Source: Serilophus lunatus
Taxonomy: Eukaryota; Chordata; Aves; Passeriformes; Eurylaimidae
DNA length: 64,000 nucleotides
NCBI GenBank assembly: GCA_013399895.1
Contig: VXBA01001777.1
Span: 403,983-467,982, forward strand
Direction of reading: 5' to 3'
The stretch's first letter is position 1, and every line of letters starts with the position of its first letter. The notes under the pieces are model-generated. The model was not told the DNA's origin and searched no databases. It worked only from the letters and a program-made list of their open reading frames with translations. The position numbers and the translations under genes are program-made. Below, in pieces: positions 14,147-25,265 of this stretch.

Positions 14147-14223
14147 CACGTGGTGAATGTGCAATACCCTCACCCATGCATGCGCACAAACACGTGGGGA
14201 GAGGGAAGATGTGGGTGCACGTG
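14147..14223. promoter_or_regulatory. Cluster of three CACGTG E-boxes
   Basis: Perfect palindromic CACGTG sites lie at 14147-14152, 14191-14196 and 14218-14223. CACGTG is the canonical site for bHLH and bHLH-ZIP factors (USF, MYC/MAX, CLOCK/BMAL). Because it contains CpG it is rare in vertebrate bulk DNA; elsewhere in this window I found only scattered single copies (for example 1587, 2856, 24345, 42199). The cluster sits in a locally GC-richer and less CpG-depleted patch of roughly 13.8-14.3 kb. Binding is not shown by the sequence. Confidence 0.35.
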
Positions 14224-15284
14224 CTGGCTTGGATTCATTTGCAGAAGAGCAAGAAGACCCCAGGAAGAGAAATGTGCGACCAGCAATGCAGAAGCCATCA
14301 CCTGAGAGCCACCATATGCCCCTCAGAAAATGTCTGGCCCTTTAGCTCTCCTCTTAGCAACTCTCCACACTTTTATTTAGGGAGAGCTCAATGGTAGTCC
14401 AGGTTCATACAGCAGTTACATTGTGCCATCTTCTGGTTAAAGGCTGTGGACTCCCTCTCTGGGAATTCTGCTTCCCTCCAGCATGTAAGATAAGCTTCTT
14501 TCTTATGCCTTCAAGAGGCAAGATCTGGAGATGCCAGAGCACTCAACTGTTGTGGTGTAACAGCATTACCTGCAGAAAGGAACCACAAGCCCAAGGCAGG
14601 GTTTGTGAGGTTCACAGGGACGTAGAGGAGCTGCCAAACACAGCCCCGGCCTGCCAAGCCTGTTGTTCTTGCCTCCAGGAGAAATAACACTTCAGTAAAT
14701 CTCTTTAAGGAGGCACTGAGATATCCCTACACCCATTTGGCTGGTTATGCAGCTGTGAACCACATGTAGGTGATGTGCAAACCCATAGGAAAGTGAAAAA
14801 GAAAGTAAACTCAGCAGGGTCCTCAGGGACAAAACATGTTCATCTGTCTAGTAAGGAAGATCATAAATATCCAGAAATGCATGAGGACACATGTTCAGAG
14901 GCACTGCCAATTACTCATCTGGATCATGAATATGGGGAACTGGATGTTCCCAACCCACCCTTTGCTGCAAAAAAATGAAGATACAAAACTGCAGAGGGGA
15001 ATGTGATCTTGGAAAGAGCTCTTTATGAAGAAATAACTGGTCTGAATGTGCAAGCCTAGACTTGATGCAAAAGAATTAACTGACAAATCATCTTTTTTTT
15101 CCAGCAGCACAGTTTATAACATAGGTTTTAAAACATGGCTCCTGAAAGTAGAGCAATTTTCAGCACTGTCACATCACGCCCAACTCTGACCTCATTTGCA
15201 CCAACAGAGCTCACTTTATTTCAACAGCAGCATTTCTCCACCTACTAGGATCATTTTGCAGAAGTAGGTGTTTGGGATGATGAG

Positions 15285-15365
15285 TTCAAAAGGAGCTAAT
15301 TAGGTACATATTAGGCAGACAAATTAGAAACGACGACTTCACTAAATACTGGTTAAGCAAACACA
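15285..15365. promoter_or_regulatory. Candidate conserved non-coding block (homeodomain-type motifs)
   Basis: TAATTAG at 15297-15303 and AAATTAG at 15321-15327 lie close together in non-repetitive AT-rich DNA. TAATTA is the core of many homeodomain sites. Conservation cannot be judged from one sequence, so this is only a candidate. Confidence 0.15.
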
Positions 15366-17429
15366 GCTTTAGGGAAGATCCGTGCTAGTGATTGTCATCA
15401 GCAGTATTTATGTGAACTGGATGAATTAGGTGCACAGTAGCCCCCATCAAAAAGCTGGCATATATTGATGTTTCTACAGGAAACAGGATGAAAGGATGAA
15501 ATCGTCTCCTGTTCCAAGAAAGGGAAATAGCCGACACATTTCAGATACGGCATGGCACCTGACAGAGTGTGGCTGAAAGTGTAGCAATATTTAATTATTT
15601 GGCTATAATGAGCTCTGAAAATTAGTTTAGTCTCAAAATATCTTTTTATAGTCTTCCGAAATTTCAAGTAAATCAGTATGATTATGAAAGCAGTCTGATA
15701 AGTTAAACACAGGTATCAGCCACTGCAAAGGTATCGTTTCCTTCTTGCCTTCACCAAAGAAGGAGAAGTAGACACAGAGAGTTTTACAAGATTTACATGA
15801 CTTCAGCCTAGTCTGCCCACTTATAATCTGCCTACATTTCCTAACATGTCGGGTATCTCCTTGCACAAGTCTGTCATCAGGAGGAGACATAGGAACACGT
15901 CCAGATTTTGAAGTAATTTGGTCAGACTGTGCCCTCAGTGATTTGGTACATGAGCAATTGGGAGCTTGGATTGCACCATGCTGCAGTCTAGTTGTGTGTG
16001 ATGTCTCTGTGCATTACACTGACAGCAGGAAAATGCTCACATTTACATCAGGACCACCAACAGCAGAAGAAGGATTTTGGATCTGAAGTTGGATGGTTGG
16101 TGGGTAGAAAAGAGAACTGAAGCACATAACCATCTCATGGCAAGGCATGAGCTTTGATAGCATCTGACCACTGCTGTTATCTAGTCATCTCCCAGGGATG
16201 AGCAAATCCCTCCCTACAGTTGCATCATTACTTGAACGCATTGGTAATAAAATATTAATGCTTTGCCTTCCTGCAAGCAAACCAAATATCAGTACCTATT
16301 ATGAATCAGCTTTTAAACCTTGCAACATTTTTCTTTTCATCGTTTCTATGCCTACATTTCTTAGATTGTGCAGGCTAAAACTGATTCAAATATTCAGGAT
16401 GGAGTCTCTCAGGGCTGCGGGCTTCTGAAAGCAGCAATCTGAACTTGCATTTATTTGGTTATTTGCTACAACTTTCAAACTTTCTTTGAACTCATTTTTT
16501 TTCCCTGCACGTGCTTATGGGTTGCTGTTCATTCATTGCTGCCACAGTTTTCCTCCTCTCCACTGCAGTTTGGCTCTGTCCTCCTCCACTTTTGGCATCA
16601 TAAGCTGACAGTTAAATCCAGGTTTTCTGCCAGGTCCTCAGTGCTGTTGAGTGCACCCACCTTCAGTGCATTTTACAGGATCCCATGACCCATGGCCTCA
16701 CTCTTCCCTGAGGAGTAAACCAATTCACCCCTTCTCCATTCTCTGCTCTGACTGCAGCTGCAGTTTTTGACCTGTCCCTACCTTCGCCCTTTTGCTGCTT
16801 ATCATCTGCAGCACTCCAGCATTTCACCATAGTGGAGTTCATGCCACCAAACTGCCACCTGGCATCCCTGGCTGTTCCCATTGGCTGTCCCCTGCTCTCA
16901 GCATTCCCATGTCTGGAGGACCTGGCAACTGGCTCTTGCTGGAAGCATTGCAGATGGTGCCCATAGCCCATGAATCTCCCTGATACTCCCTGGGACAAAG
17001 AGAAGGAGTGAGTCCCCAGATGACCAGGAACTGGCCTGGTCTTGAAGACATGATATAAGAGTCACCTCCACTACTGACCTCCTTGGCACTCTGCTGTGCC
17101 CTGGGGTGCTCACCAACAGCGACAGCTCTCTGCTCTGGATAATATATAGTCTGACCAAGTATATTTTTAACCCTTAGTGGGTTTATCCAGTTTCTAGCAC
17201 AGTGCAATGTAAAATACCCTGCTGAATCCCAAACATATCATGACTGCACTAGATTTACTGCATCTGCTAAATCAGGAAGGCAACTGTACATTTTTTGGCA
17301 TGATCTGTTTTTAAAGTGCCCATGTTGCCTGCCGGCCATGGGATACTTTCCGGCCAAGTTTTGTTGCACAAACTCCTTCAACAGACTGTGAAGTCTGGAC
17401 ACTTCCTCAAAACAGGCAACAAGCTAATA

Positions 17430-17620
17430 ACACAGAAGATGCCAAGGCTTGATTTCATTGTCTTCTTAAAAACAGGCACCATATTTGTTTGCTGCCAGTT
17501 TTCAAATATCTCTGATCTGGTGGTTGACTTAATTTCTTCTGGCTTTTTATTTTTCTCACTAGATTCCTGATCCTTTCATGTTGTCCAATTCCCACTGACA
17601 CCAGACAGAATTTCAGCTGA
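17430..17620 (-). repeat. Doubtful ancient CR1 relic
   Basis: The stretch around 17460-17525 resembles, in reverse orientation, an internal ORF2 region of old CR1 elements as I remember them (a phrase close to CTTAAAAACAGGCACCATAT followed by a diverged TTCCAGT-like segment). The match is short and strongly diverged and no element end can be seen. It could be chance. Confidence 0.22.
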
Positions 17621-17649
17621 TCCAGGGCTAGAGGACATAGCCCTGGCTT

Positions 17650-20600
17650 TTTTCAACTCCCCTGGGTACATTACAACTGTTGATTTATGTGAGAAATAGT
17701 TACTTTGCCTTGGTGGAGAAACAAAAACACCCAAGTGTGAAAAGAAAAGGCGACTGAAGACACAATGGTCATGTCGTTCCTGAAATGTTCATCTCACTTC
17801 AGAAACAACACTCTGCTCAGAACAAGTGATAAGTGGGGACAGAGATCAAGCCAAAATAAACCTCCTTATCTTAAAAAAAATTCAGCTTCCTAAAGCCAAC
17901 CTGGATCTGATCTGTGTAAACAACAAGAGAAAGTGCAAGAAAGCTGAGATACTTCTTATAATAATATTACTGTAGGAACCAACAAAATGTAAACTTTGCT
18001 CATGGGACAAAAGTTATTTGCAATTAGCACTGACACGATGCCCATGAGAGGCGGGATGGAGAGCAGAGCACTAACCCCTCTACATCTTGCACATTTAATT
18101 TACAAACACAGGCAGTGATTCTGTTGGGAGATACCTTGGCTGAACATCAGACACTAAGTAGTTCTCATTGTCTACGAACTTCCCTTTAAAAGCAACAGGA
18201 CTCCTCTCAGCACATAAGGTTAAATGGCTTTGGTTAAAAACTGTGTATTGGACTTATTTCACCAACTCCACTGAGGTAAGGAGGATGACTCCTAGTGCAT
18301 GGCACTGGTTAAAAGGCTTCATTACAAGACCTGGCTCTGTGAAAAACTTCTTGGGTGACTTTGCCCCCCAAATTTACCTTCTTCTTTTAATTCCACTGCT
18401 TGAAGTTGAATTAAAATTTAAAATAATTATTCCTGACTATATTCTTTGTGAATGGATATAAATCCCTCGTGGACACCAAGTCAAGCCCTCAGGTGCTGTA
18501 AACAGGCATAACACAGGAAACAAAAGCTTAGGTTCAATAAGGCCACTGAATGTATGGCAGGGGAGATATCCTTTGCCGTGCCTTAACTCATTCCTCCTTA
18601 GTCCCCTCATCCAACATCTTAGATGTTGACCGGAGGGCTTTGTCTTCCCTGCACAGTGCAAATCCCCCCAGCTTCAAATACAAACATTTCTGTCCCAACC
18701 CTCTCCCCACCTACAACACATGGATCAGCTGTGGGGGGACATTCCTTCCTCTCTCCTGCCTTGCTGAAAATTGCCACTTCCAATTTGCTTTGCTTGTCTG
18801 TTGTGCAGATTTCTTTCTTTTACACACAAGATATAAATGTAAGGGGGGGACCCACCTATATATTTAGATGCTTGTACACCAGCCTGTATGTACAGGCTAC
18901 ATAATTTTCTTTTAGTTCACATAAACTATTAGTAAAAAAGGGAACTAAGAGGTGTCATGTCATGTCACAAAACCTCCAGATCCTCTGTGACTTCTCTATG
19001 TGAGAAACCATCTGGTTGCTACCATGAGTCAACACCCTTCAGCTAGCCTGACTTTTATTCTTCAGGTTAGCAACAAACTGGTCCATCCCAGGGTTTTTCC
19101 TAATAAATATGCTGTAAACTGAAATGTCTGTCTAGTGGTTCACACAGGCTCTGAAGGAATTCTACAGTGGCACTATCACACAACCCCAGGGGGAGGCTGT
19201 GCCAGATGTGAGGCCCCTGACTGGGCCACCATCCTCTTCCACTCCAGGTTGACAGCAGTCTTAGCTCCAACTAAACAATGCTGTGGTTGCACCATGACAC
19301 ATCTGAAGGACACAGACTGTTTGAGAAATGTTATTATCCATGTGGCTCTGGCACTGAGCAAAACTGAGGCCTCCTTATGGTAAACGTAGAGCTATGGATA
19401 TGTGCAATGGAATGACACGAGTGCTGCAATCCCACAGGATTCAAGTACATCGCTGAGCTCAGACCAAGAAAATTCTGTGGCTTTGCCAAGTATTTTGTGG
19501 AGAGAGGAGAAGATCTTCTCCTGGGACACTGTTTCCCAGGAGGGCAGAGGAGAAGTGACACTTCGCATGTGCCCACTGGAGTCCATGTTCAACTTGTATG
19601 GGTGCTGGAAGAAGTCCAGCTTCACCATTCACAAGGGGAAGGCACTAATGAAGCAGAGCATCCACTGGGAAAGACTGTTTGTCCTTTTTCGCCTTGCAGA
19701 GCATCTCTCAACACAATTTCAATCATATGACACACTCAGCAGTAATGTGAACTGAATTGTTGCTCCTTAGGGGTCTGTCTGCCAAGAAAACTGAGGAATG
19801 ACTCATGTCATGGCATTCAGACCTAAGGGAAGGAAGGACCCAGAGGTGACTAATGATCCAAAAGCACAGAGGTTTAATTCCAAGAGAGGACAGGCCAGTC
19901 CTACCCATGATGCAAGAAAATGCCTTGCAGCACATCAGAGTGATGGAGCAGAGCAGTGGGTATGTGAACGGTGGAGAAATGCATCCCTCTCCTAAGCCAG
20001 AGAAAGCATTGCCATAAAGAGGCAAGCACCACACATCTGATCTACCATGGACTGGGATATGGATGGTTCAAAGCTGAACCAGATCATTGGAAAATACATG
20101 AGGATTGTTTGGTGGCAAGCTGGTGGGAATTGGAAGTTTCTGCTAAATTTCTTCCTAAATCACAGGAAAGATCCAGTGGGAACATTCAAGAAAAGTGCCA
20201 AGATTGTGTTTCCCAGTCAGAGAAAGAAAATTTGCCAGACTCACGTCATATTCTCTCCACTGTGACGCATGCAATGTCTGTGTTGAAGAGCACCAGATCT
20301 GCTCTAATGATATTTTTGTGAGATGCAGTCAATGAGTCCTTGAAAGCAGGCTGTATAAGAGGGAGAATACATTCCCTTTGCTTCCAGAAATATTTGCTTT
20401 ACATCCATTACTTTACCCATAACAACCTCCCCATTTACAGAAGGCAAGTGGCCTGTCTTTTGCACTGCTTGCTGCTTTAATAAATCACATGTAAAAAGCT
20501 GCACCTTCTTTCTCATCCACTGTCCAAAGGAGGGAATCAAGCAGAGGGAGATGGAAAACTGTTATAAATTACTGTGTCCTTGCTACATCTCTGCTCCTCT

Positions 20601-22400
20601 GTTTTATTGCATATCTGTCCATAAAATTTCCTCCTTGCTATACATACCACCCTCCTCCAACCTAGGCTGGGCACCTCACAGGAGAAAACAGCACCTTGGG
20701 GGCTAGGAAGGGCCATGTCAGTCTTATGGAAAAATGGGTAAGTTCTGGAGAAATCATTCCTGAAGAGGCAGTTTTGCCTTCAAACTAATATGGAATACAT
20801 GTGCTTCTGAGACACTTGACCCTGCCAAAAGGAGTGTGGAGTGGGAAAGTAAGTCACCTTCCCCCCCCACTCCATTTTCTGCCAGCACCAAGTATGTCTA
20901 ACTGCTAAAATGAAGAGACCCCACCAGCCATGGGGCACTGGGTCAGGCTGCAGCTCCCTCATTGCTGGTGGGCATCAGGAAAAGCAAGAGGGGCAGATTG
21001 CTCAACTCTCCCAAGGCTGAGTGGCAGCCAAGCACAGCCCCATCTGGGTGCAGGGCTGGTGTGCAGAGGCTGGGGCTGACTCCTGGAGTCACTAAAGCAT
21101 GGAGAGGGCTTGAATTTGGCAGGGGATGGAGGGGCTGCTGCGCCGTGGTGTCATGGCCAGCTGCTGAGTCGATGTCTGGACCCAGGCACTGATTAGAACT
21201 TATCCCAGACAGAGCAGGGTGAAGGAAAGGGGGGAAAGTGAGTGATGGATTAACCCATTTTGAGTCACACTCTCTATAAAGAGCAGGTTACTTTCTGCTC
21301 CGACACTGAGTTACGCTAACAGGCACTGCTGAGACGGGGCCTGGCTGAGATTTATTTATCTTGAATCCCTTTAAACATTTCAACACCCTGTGGCTGCGCA
21401 CCCAGCAAGTCTGTGAAACCACATGCCTTGCAGTTCCTACCCTCTCCCTGCTATTCCCTCCTGGTTGTTTCACTCCCTCCTTGCTGCAAGCCAGATTGCT
21501 TGTCAAAATTAAAAAAACTAAGGCATAGGAGGCACACCCTTGGCTTTCCCCTATGCCCATCTGGTAGGGCCTGGTCCTGCCTGGGAATGGTGGGACCTCT
21601 CACCAGCACATAATAAGTGCTAAAAGACTGTGTGGCCTTTTCTTTATGGTCGAAGACAATATGAGTACTGGGGAGCAGCACAGCATGGGTCACTTCTTAG
21701 AAATCATGCTAATTTTGGAGTGCCTTGTGCTGCACACAGACTGCGTCTTGACAAGAGCTCCCATACCTGCAATCCATCACCCACAGACCTGACTGAGGAG
21801 CTGATGTGATACAACCCATTTGTTAACTTTGCCATCCTGCTGATTAATGAAACACAGTGGGGGTGGTTTATGAGCAAACAGTGAGTGGCACAGGAGCCCC
21901 AGCACCCTTGTTTTCATCCAGTACCTTTGTTTGGAGGACGCACTGAAACCATGTGGGCTCCCTATGGGAACAGAAAGCTATTGGTCATGAGTAAGCTGCT
22001 CCACTCACTTCAGGAGAGCTACAAAAATGGAAGAGGACAGCAGTTTATCCCAAAGGCTTTTTTGCAGGATGAACCGCCAAACACACAAATTTGCCCTACT
22101 CTAGCACTACCAAATGAATTTTTCTTGTTGTTGAACCTGATTTGAAGGGCTTGCAGTTCAGCCTTACTCTTCTGAGCTACCCTCTATTCAAAAACATCTT
22201 TCCTCCACCACCAAAAACATGATATTCACTGCCCATCAAGGCAAGAATTCCTTGCAACACAGGTGGACATCTCAGGCTTCTTCCTTCCAAGCATCCACAG
22301 TACCTTCATTGTGAGGCAGACTCATTTGCCACATCAGCTGGTAAATTCTGTGATTTGCTATCTTGTTTCTACCATTTCAACATTCTAACACCATTTAGAA
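17650..22400. other. Gene-free unique DNA
   Basis: Nothing beyond unique, AT-leaning sequence is seen. Open frames are at most about 117 codons (19402-19755, plus strand), overlap in several frames and resemble no protein. A C8 run lies near 20861. There are no repeats that I recognise, no RNA gene and no CpG-rich patch of note apart from a slightly GC-richer stretch near 20.9-21.2 kb. Confidence 0.6.
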
Positions 22401-22404
22401 CAAC

Positions 22405-22600
22405 TGCATCCAAAAATCTCAGAGTGCTTCACAAGGTTTAGTTAATTAAGCCACTGAAGTACTCTTAAATCTCTCTTATGAATGAGAAAGCCAAGCAAAG
22501 ATGTTAAATGACTTTGCCAAATGTAATACAAGTCAATAGCTAAGTTGGGAAAAGAACCCAGGAGTCCTGACTCTTAACCTGTGGCTGTAAACCATTTTTC
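22405..22600 (+). repeat. Ancient amniote MIR-like SINE relic
   Basis: The order of words matches the well-known MIR/CORE-SINE-like consensus: a phrase like ATCTCAGAGTGCTTCACAAG, then GTTAATTAAGCC, then a diverged segment ending in a phrase close to TGACTTTGCCAAATGTAA, and finally GAACCCAGGAGTCCTGACTC at about 22555-22574. That last phrase is typical of the part of these repeats after the 'gggaatagaacccagg' box. It sits just upstream of the much younger solo LTR. The precise family (MIR1_Amn, AmnSINE or an L3/CR1-like tail) cannot be decided by eye. Confidence 0.55.
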
Positions 22601-22769
22601 TCTTTAAAATGGAAATTAAGCAAGCTGGAGGGTGGCAGCACAGCTTTTCCTTTTACTTGACCTGCCTTACAATTAGGATGGCAAGAAAAATACTGATTCT
22701 TAATCTTGAAACTTGGTATATTTGTTCGAAATGCACTGTATGGACGTTTTGGGAGACTTTCTGCCTTTT

Positions 22770-22774
22770 GAGGT
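22770..22774 (+). repeat. Target-site duplication GAGGT (left copy)
   Basis: GAGGT directly precedes the TG that opens the LTR and is repeated exactly at 23656-23660 after the closing CA. The uninterrupted pre-insertion site would have read ...CTTTTGAGGTTCTTAC... Confidence 0.85.
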
Positions 22775-22950
22775 TGTATTGGTTTTTCTGTGGCCAGGTT
22801 TTGGTGGCAGTGGGGGGGGGCTGAGGGAGAGGCTTCTTCAAGAAGCTGCTGGAAGTTTTCCCCATGCCCAGGCTGGGCCCGCTGCTGACCAAGGCCGGGC
22901 CAATCAGTGGTTGACAGAACGCCTCTGTGATAACATATTTATGAAGGAAG

Positions 22951-22968
22951 AAAAAAAAAAAAAAAAAA
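22951..22968 (+). repeat. Poly(A) run, A18, inside the LTR
   Basis: Eighteen consecutive A residues follow the TATA-like ACATATTTATG (about 22933-22943) of the LTR. It is a simple repeat within the element, likely length-variable, and is not a retroposon tail. Confidence 0.9.
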
Positions 22969-23097
22969 GTAGTTGGAAATGAAGATGGCTGCCGGAGAGG
23001 AGCAGGGTGAGAGCCTGTGAGCAACAACACAGACACCAAGGTCAGTGGAGAAGGAGGGGGAGGAGATGCTCCTGGCGCCGGAGCTGAGATCCAGCTG

Positions 23098-23186
23098 CAG
23101 CCCATGGGGCAGCCCATGGTGAAGCAGTGACCCCCTGCAGCCCATGGAGGACCACAGGAGTGCAGAGATCCACCTGTAGCCCGTGG
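23098..23186 (+). repeat. Reiterated CAGCCCATGG words within the LTR
   Basis: CAGCCCATGG occurs exactly at 23098-23107, 23110-23119 and 23138-23147, and as TAGCCCGTGG at 23177-23186, with unequal spacings of 12, 28 and 39 bases. Related avian LTRs, as I recall them, carry longer arrays of the same kind of unit, so the number of units probably varies between copies. Any role (enhancer, spacer) is unknown. Confidence 0.75.
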
Positions 23187-23225
23187 AGGAGCCACGCCGG
23201 AGCAGGTGGATGCTGGGGAAGGCTG

Positions 23226-23226
23226 N
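23226..23226. other. Ambiguous base (N)
   Basis: This is the only undetermined base that I noticed. It lies inside the repetitive part of the LTR and probably reflects a sequencing or assembly ambiguity. Confidence 0.95.
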
Positions 23227-23460
23227 GAGCAGTTTGTGAGAGGAACTGTATCCTGTGAGGGATGGACCCCATGGAATGCGGCTGGAAGGACTCTTCTCCC
23301 CAAGCAGCGGCTGAGAACAGCAGCTGACCACAGCAACACCTCCCCCCCACCTCGCCTTTTCCCTTGACTGCTGCGGGAGAATAGGTTGGATGTAAGAAGG
23401 AGGGAGTGGGGGGTAAAAGGTGTCTTTTAGTGTCTCACTCTTAGCTCTGATCTTGTTAGT

Positions 23461-23466
23461 AATAAA
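23461..23466 (+). terminator. AATAAA polyadenylation signal of the LTR
   Basis: AATAAA on the plus strand in the last quarter of the LTR, where the R-region signal of a retroviral LTR is expected; it supports the plus orientation of the element. Followed by TTTGATTATTATTCCCTC and a T/G-rich stretch that could serve as a downstream element. Confidence 0.6.
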
Positions 23467-23655
23467 TTTGATTATTATTCCCTCATAGAGTCTTGTTTTG
23501 CCTGTGACGGTGATTAAGAAAGAATCTGTTATAGTCCTTATCATGAATAACGAAACCTCTCGTTATATTCTCTCTCTCCTCTATAGCTGGGCATGGGGGA
23601 GTGAGAAGGTGGCTGTAGTGGGCCCCTGGCACTCAGCCCAGGTTAAACCACTACA

Positions 23656-23660
23656 GAGGT
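23656..23660 (+). repeat. Target-site duplication GAGGT (right copy)
   Basis: Exact copy of 22770-22774, immediately after the terminal CA of the LTR. Confidence 0.85.
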
Positions 23661-24837
23661 TCTTACATCACGGTCATATTTGAAGAAACTATTGTGTTAG
23701 CAGGAGTTATGGACTTGTTGCAGAAATGAGTGTTGTGTTATCTGGGAAGTCAGAGCAGATCATTAAAACATCACTTCAAAACTCTGACAAATTTTTGATG
23801 TCTTCCTGCTAGCTGAAGCCGTGAAACCCATCAGAACAGGTTACCATTTATTCTTCCTTTTACCAAAGAGGCAAAAAAGGAAATATAAAGATGAATTCTC
23901 TTGCAAATGAAGAACTCCTTTTCCTCTAGCCCAGCACAGGATCTGCAAGAGGAACTGCTCCAAGTCTAAAGATAAACATAGCGATAACAAGGGCATTTCC
24001 ACGAGGAGGCAAAGGAATTTGAAAGACGACGGAGTAACTGGGACCCCAGTGAGCCATTTGCCTGTATCCTGCTGTCCATAAGTTTTATAAATTATGGGAG
24101 AAAAAATGCTGTGCATAACTGAAAGCTGCCCCTAGGCACCAATAATTTGTCTGACCTGCATTTAGATGACCAATCCGCTCAGCTCTAACCAGCCTTGGCA
24201 GCCTCGCGCCGGCTGTATTTTTACATGGATGAACTGTTCTTCAACAATTTCCTCCAGTGTGCTCGCAGCACAAACAGGCTTTTCTTTGCAAGTAGGTATG
24301 TGTGCCTTCTTTTTCCAGTTATTTCTTTTCCCACATACGTGATTCACGTGGCCATTTAAGAGAAAACACCCAGCCCCCACTCTCTTTCTTACTAACGGTG
24401 TTGCTATGAGCCCTGCTGCAGTTTTAAGGGACAGGGATGGAGATTGGCTTAGATTTGGACTCCCTTATTTTAGGAGGTAACAACATCACCTCCTTCTTCC
24501 ATTTCTCCAAGTCTTATTTCTATCTTTCCCTAACATTTACCAATATCATGTTTTATTACTCAAGAAACTTAGAATCATAGTGAGAGACAGAATTTAGTAT
24601 TGCAAAATAGCTATTGTAATTCTGAGGCTGAATTAGAAATCCAGAAGAAATCGCTGTGAAGAAGGGGAGAGAACTTGGGAAGCTGTGCCATCACCTCTTT
24701 AAATCCAGGGCTCTTTTCCTATGAGTTTGCTAGTCATGGCCAAACCTTTAGTTCCTTGGGTCTATGGGATTGAAGATGCAGCGAGAAAAACATTAAAGGA
24801 AGAAAGCAGGTGACAAGGGCATTGTCAGATATACAAA

Positions 24838-24866
24838 TGTATATAGTTATATATATATATACATAT
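24838..24866. repeat. TA-rich microsatellite
   Basis: An interrupted TA tract; the longest pure part is (TA)7 at 24848-24861. The tract is largely self-complementary and could extrude as a hairpin. Confidence 0.9.
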
Positions 24867-25064
24867 TTGCTCTTTCTGTGAAGGAATTCATCACATGCAC
24901 CAAAAGACCCATGACCTCAGGGTGTAAGTGCAGGATTTAGGGCCTTGTAGGAATGTGCCCTCCTTCTTTATTTAACACCGAGTAGGATTGTGCCTGTGTG
25001 AATTCAACACATCCAGTGGTTTCCCGCAGACATTTTGATGATGGATTGCTGGCATCGCTTGTTT

Positions 25065-25265
25065 TCTTTTGAAGGCAATTCATTTATCAGAGACAATTAC
25101 TCAACTGATAAGTTCAGTGTGTTCAGCTGTTCGTGGCTACACAGCAGCTACAGGCCAATAAATATGAGCTGCAATTAGCTTGATTAATGATTTCAGATCA
25201 CTAAACTACAGCTTTGTTTAAGATAAGGCTCTAATAAGCTTTTCTGCTGAATCTGGCAAGTTTAC
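25065..25265. promoter_or_regulatory. Candidate conserved non-coding/enhancer-like block
   Basis: This is non-repetitive AT-rich DNA with a dense set of developmental-type motifs. CAATTAG lies at 25172-25178 and GATTAATGATTT at 25182-25193 (homeodomain-type). CTTTGTT lies at 25212-25218 (SOX/HMG-type), AGATAAGG at 25221-25228 (GATA-type) and CAATTACTC near 25094. The arrangement resembles vertebrate conserved enhancers, but conservation is not visible in a single sequence. Confidence 0.25.

Larger units (their letters stand above)
9696..17400. other. Gene-free unique DNA with one GC-richer patch
   Basis: No gene is supported. Between about 13.45 and 14.3 kb the DNA is GC-richer and holds a 200-codon forward frame (13370-13972) without family resemblance, plus an E-box triplet just downstream. 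The rest is AT-leaning. Frames elsewhere are under about 125 codons and overlap frames on the other strand. A TAAT-rich block lies around 15.25-15.36 kb. Confidence 0.55.
22775..23655 (+). mobile_element. Solo LTR of an avian endogenous retrovirus (881 bp)
   Basis: The element begins with TG (22775), ends with CA (23655) and is flanked by the exact 5-bp duplication GAGGT, which is the signature of retroviral integration. The opening TGTATTGG..., the TTTGGTGGCAG-like segment, the reiterated CAGCCCATGG words, the AATAAA signal at 23461-23466 and the closing ...GGTTAAACCACTACA match an abundant avian LTR family that I recognise by sequence. A 5-bp duplication is typical of ERVL-like (class III) elements; the exact subfamily is not assigned. 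There is no gag, pol or env, no primer-binding site and no second LTR, so this is the product of LTR-LTR recombination. A forward frame and three reverse frames (one of 228 codons at 22653-23339) run through it but are antisense or chance frames. One N lies at 23226. Confidence 0.92.

Noticed and set aside
22653..23544. Long minus-strand frames (228 and 201 codons) through the LTR region
   Set aside because: They run antisense through the LTR, overlap each other in different frames, contain the N, and owe their length to GC-rich repeated words. No viral protein resemblance.
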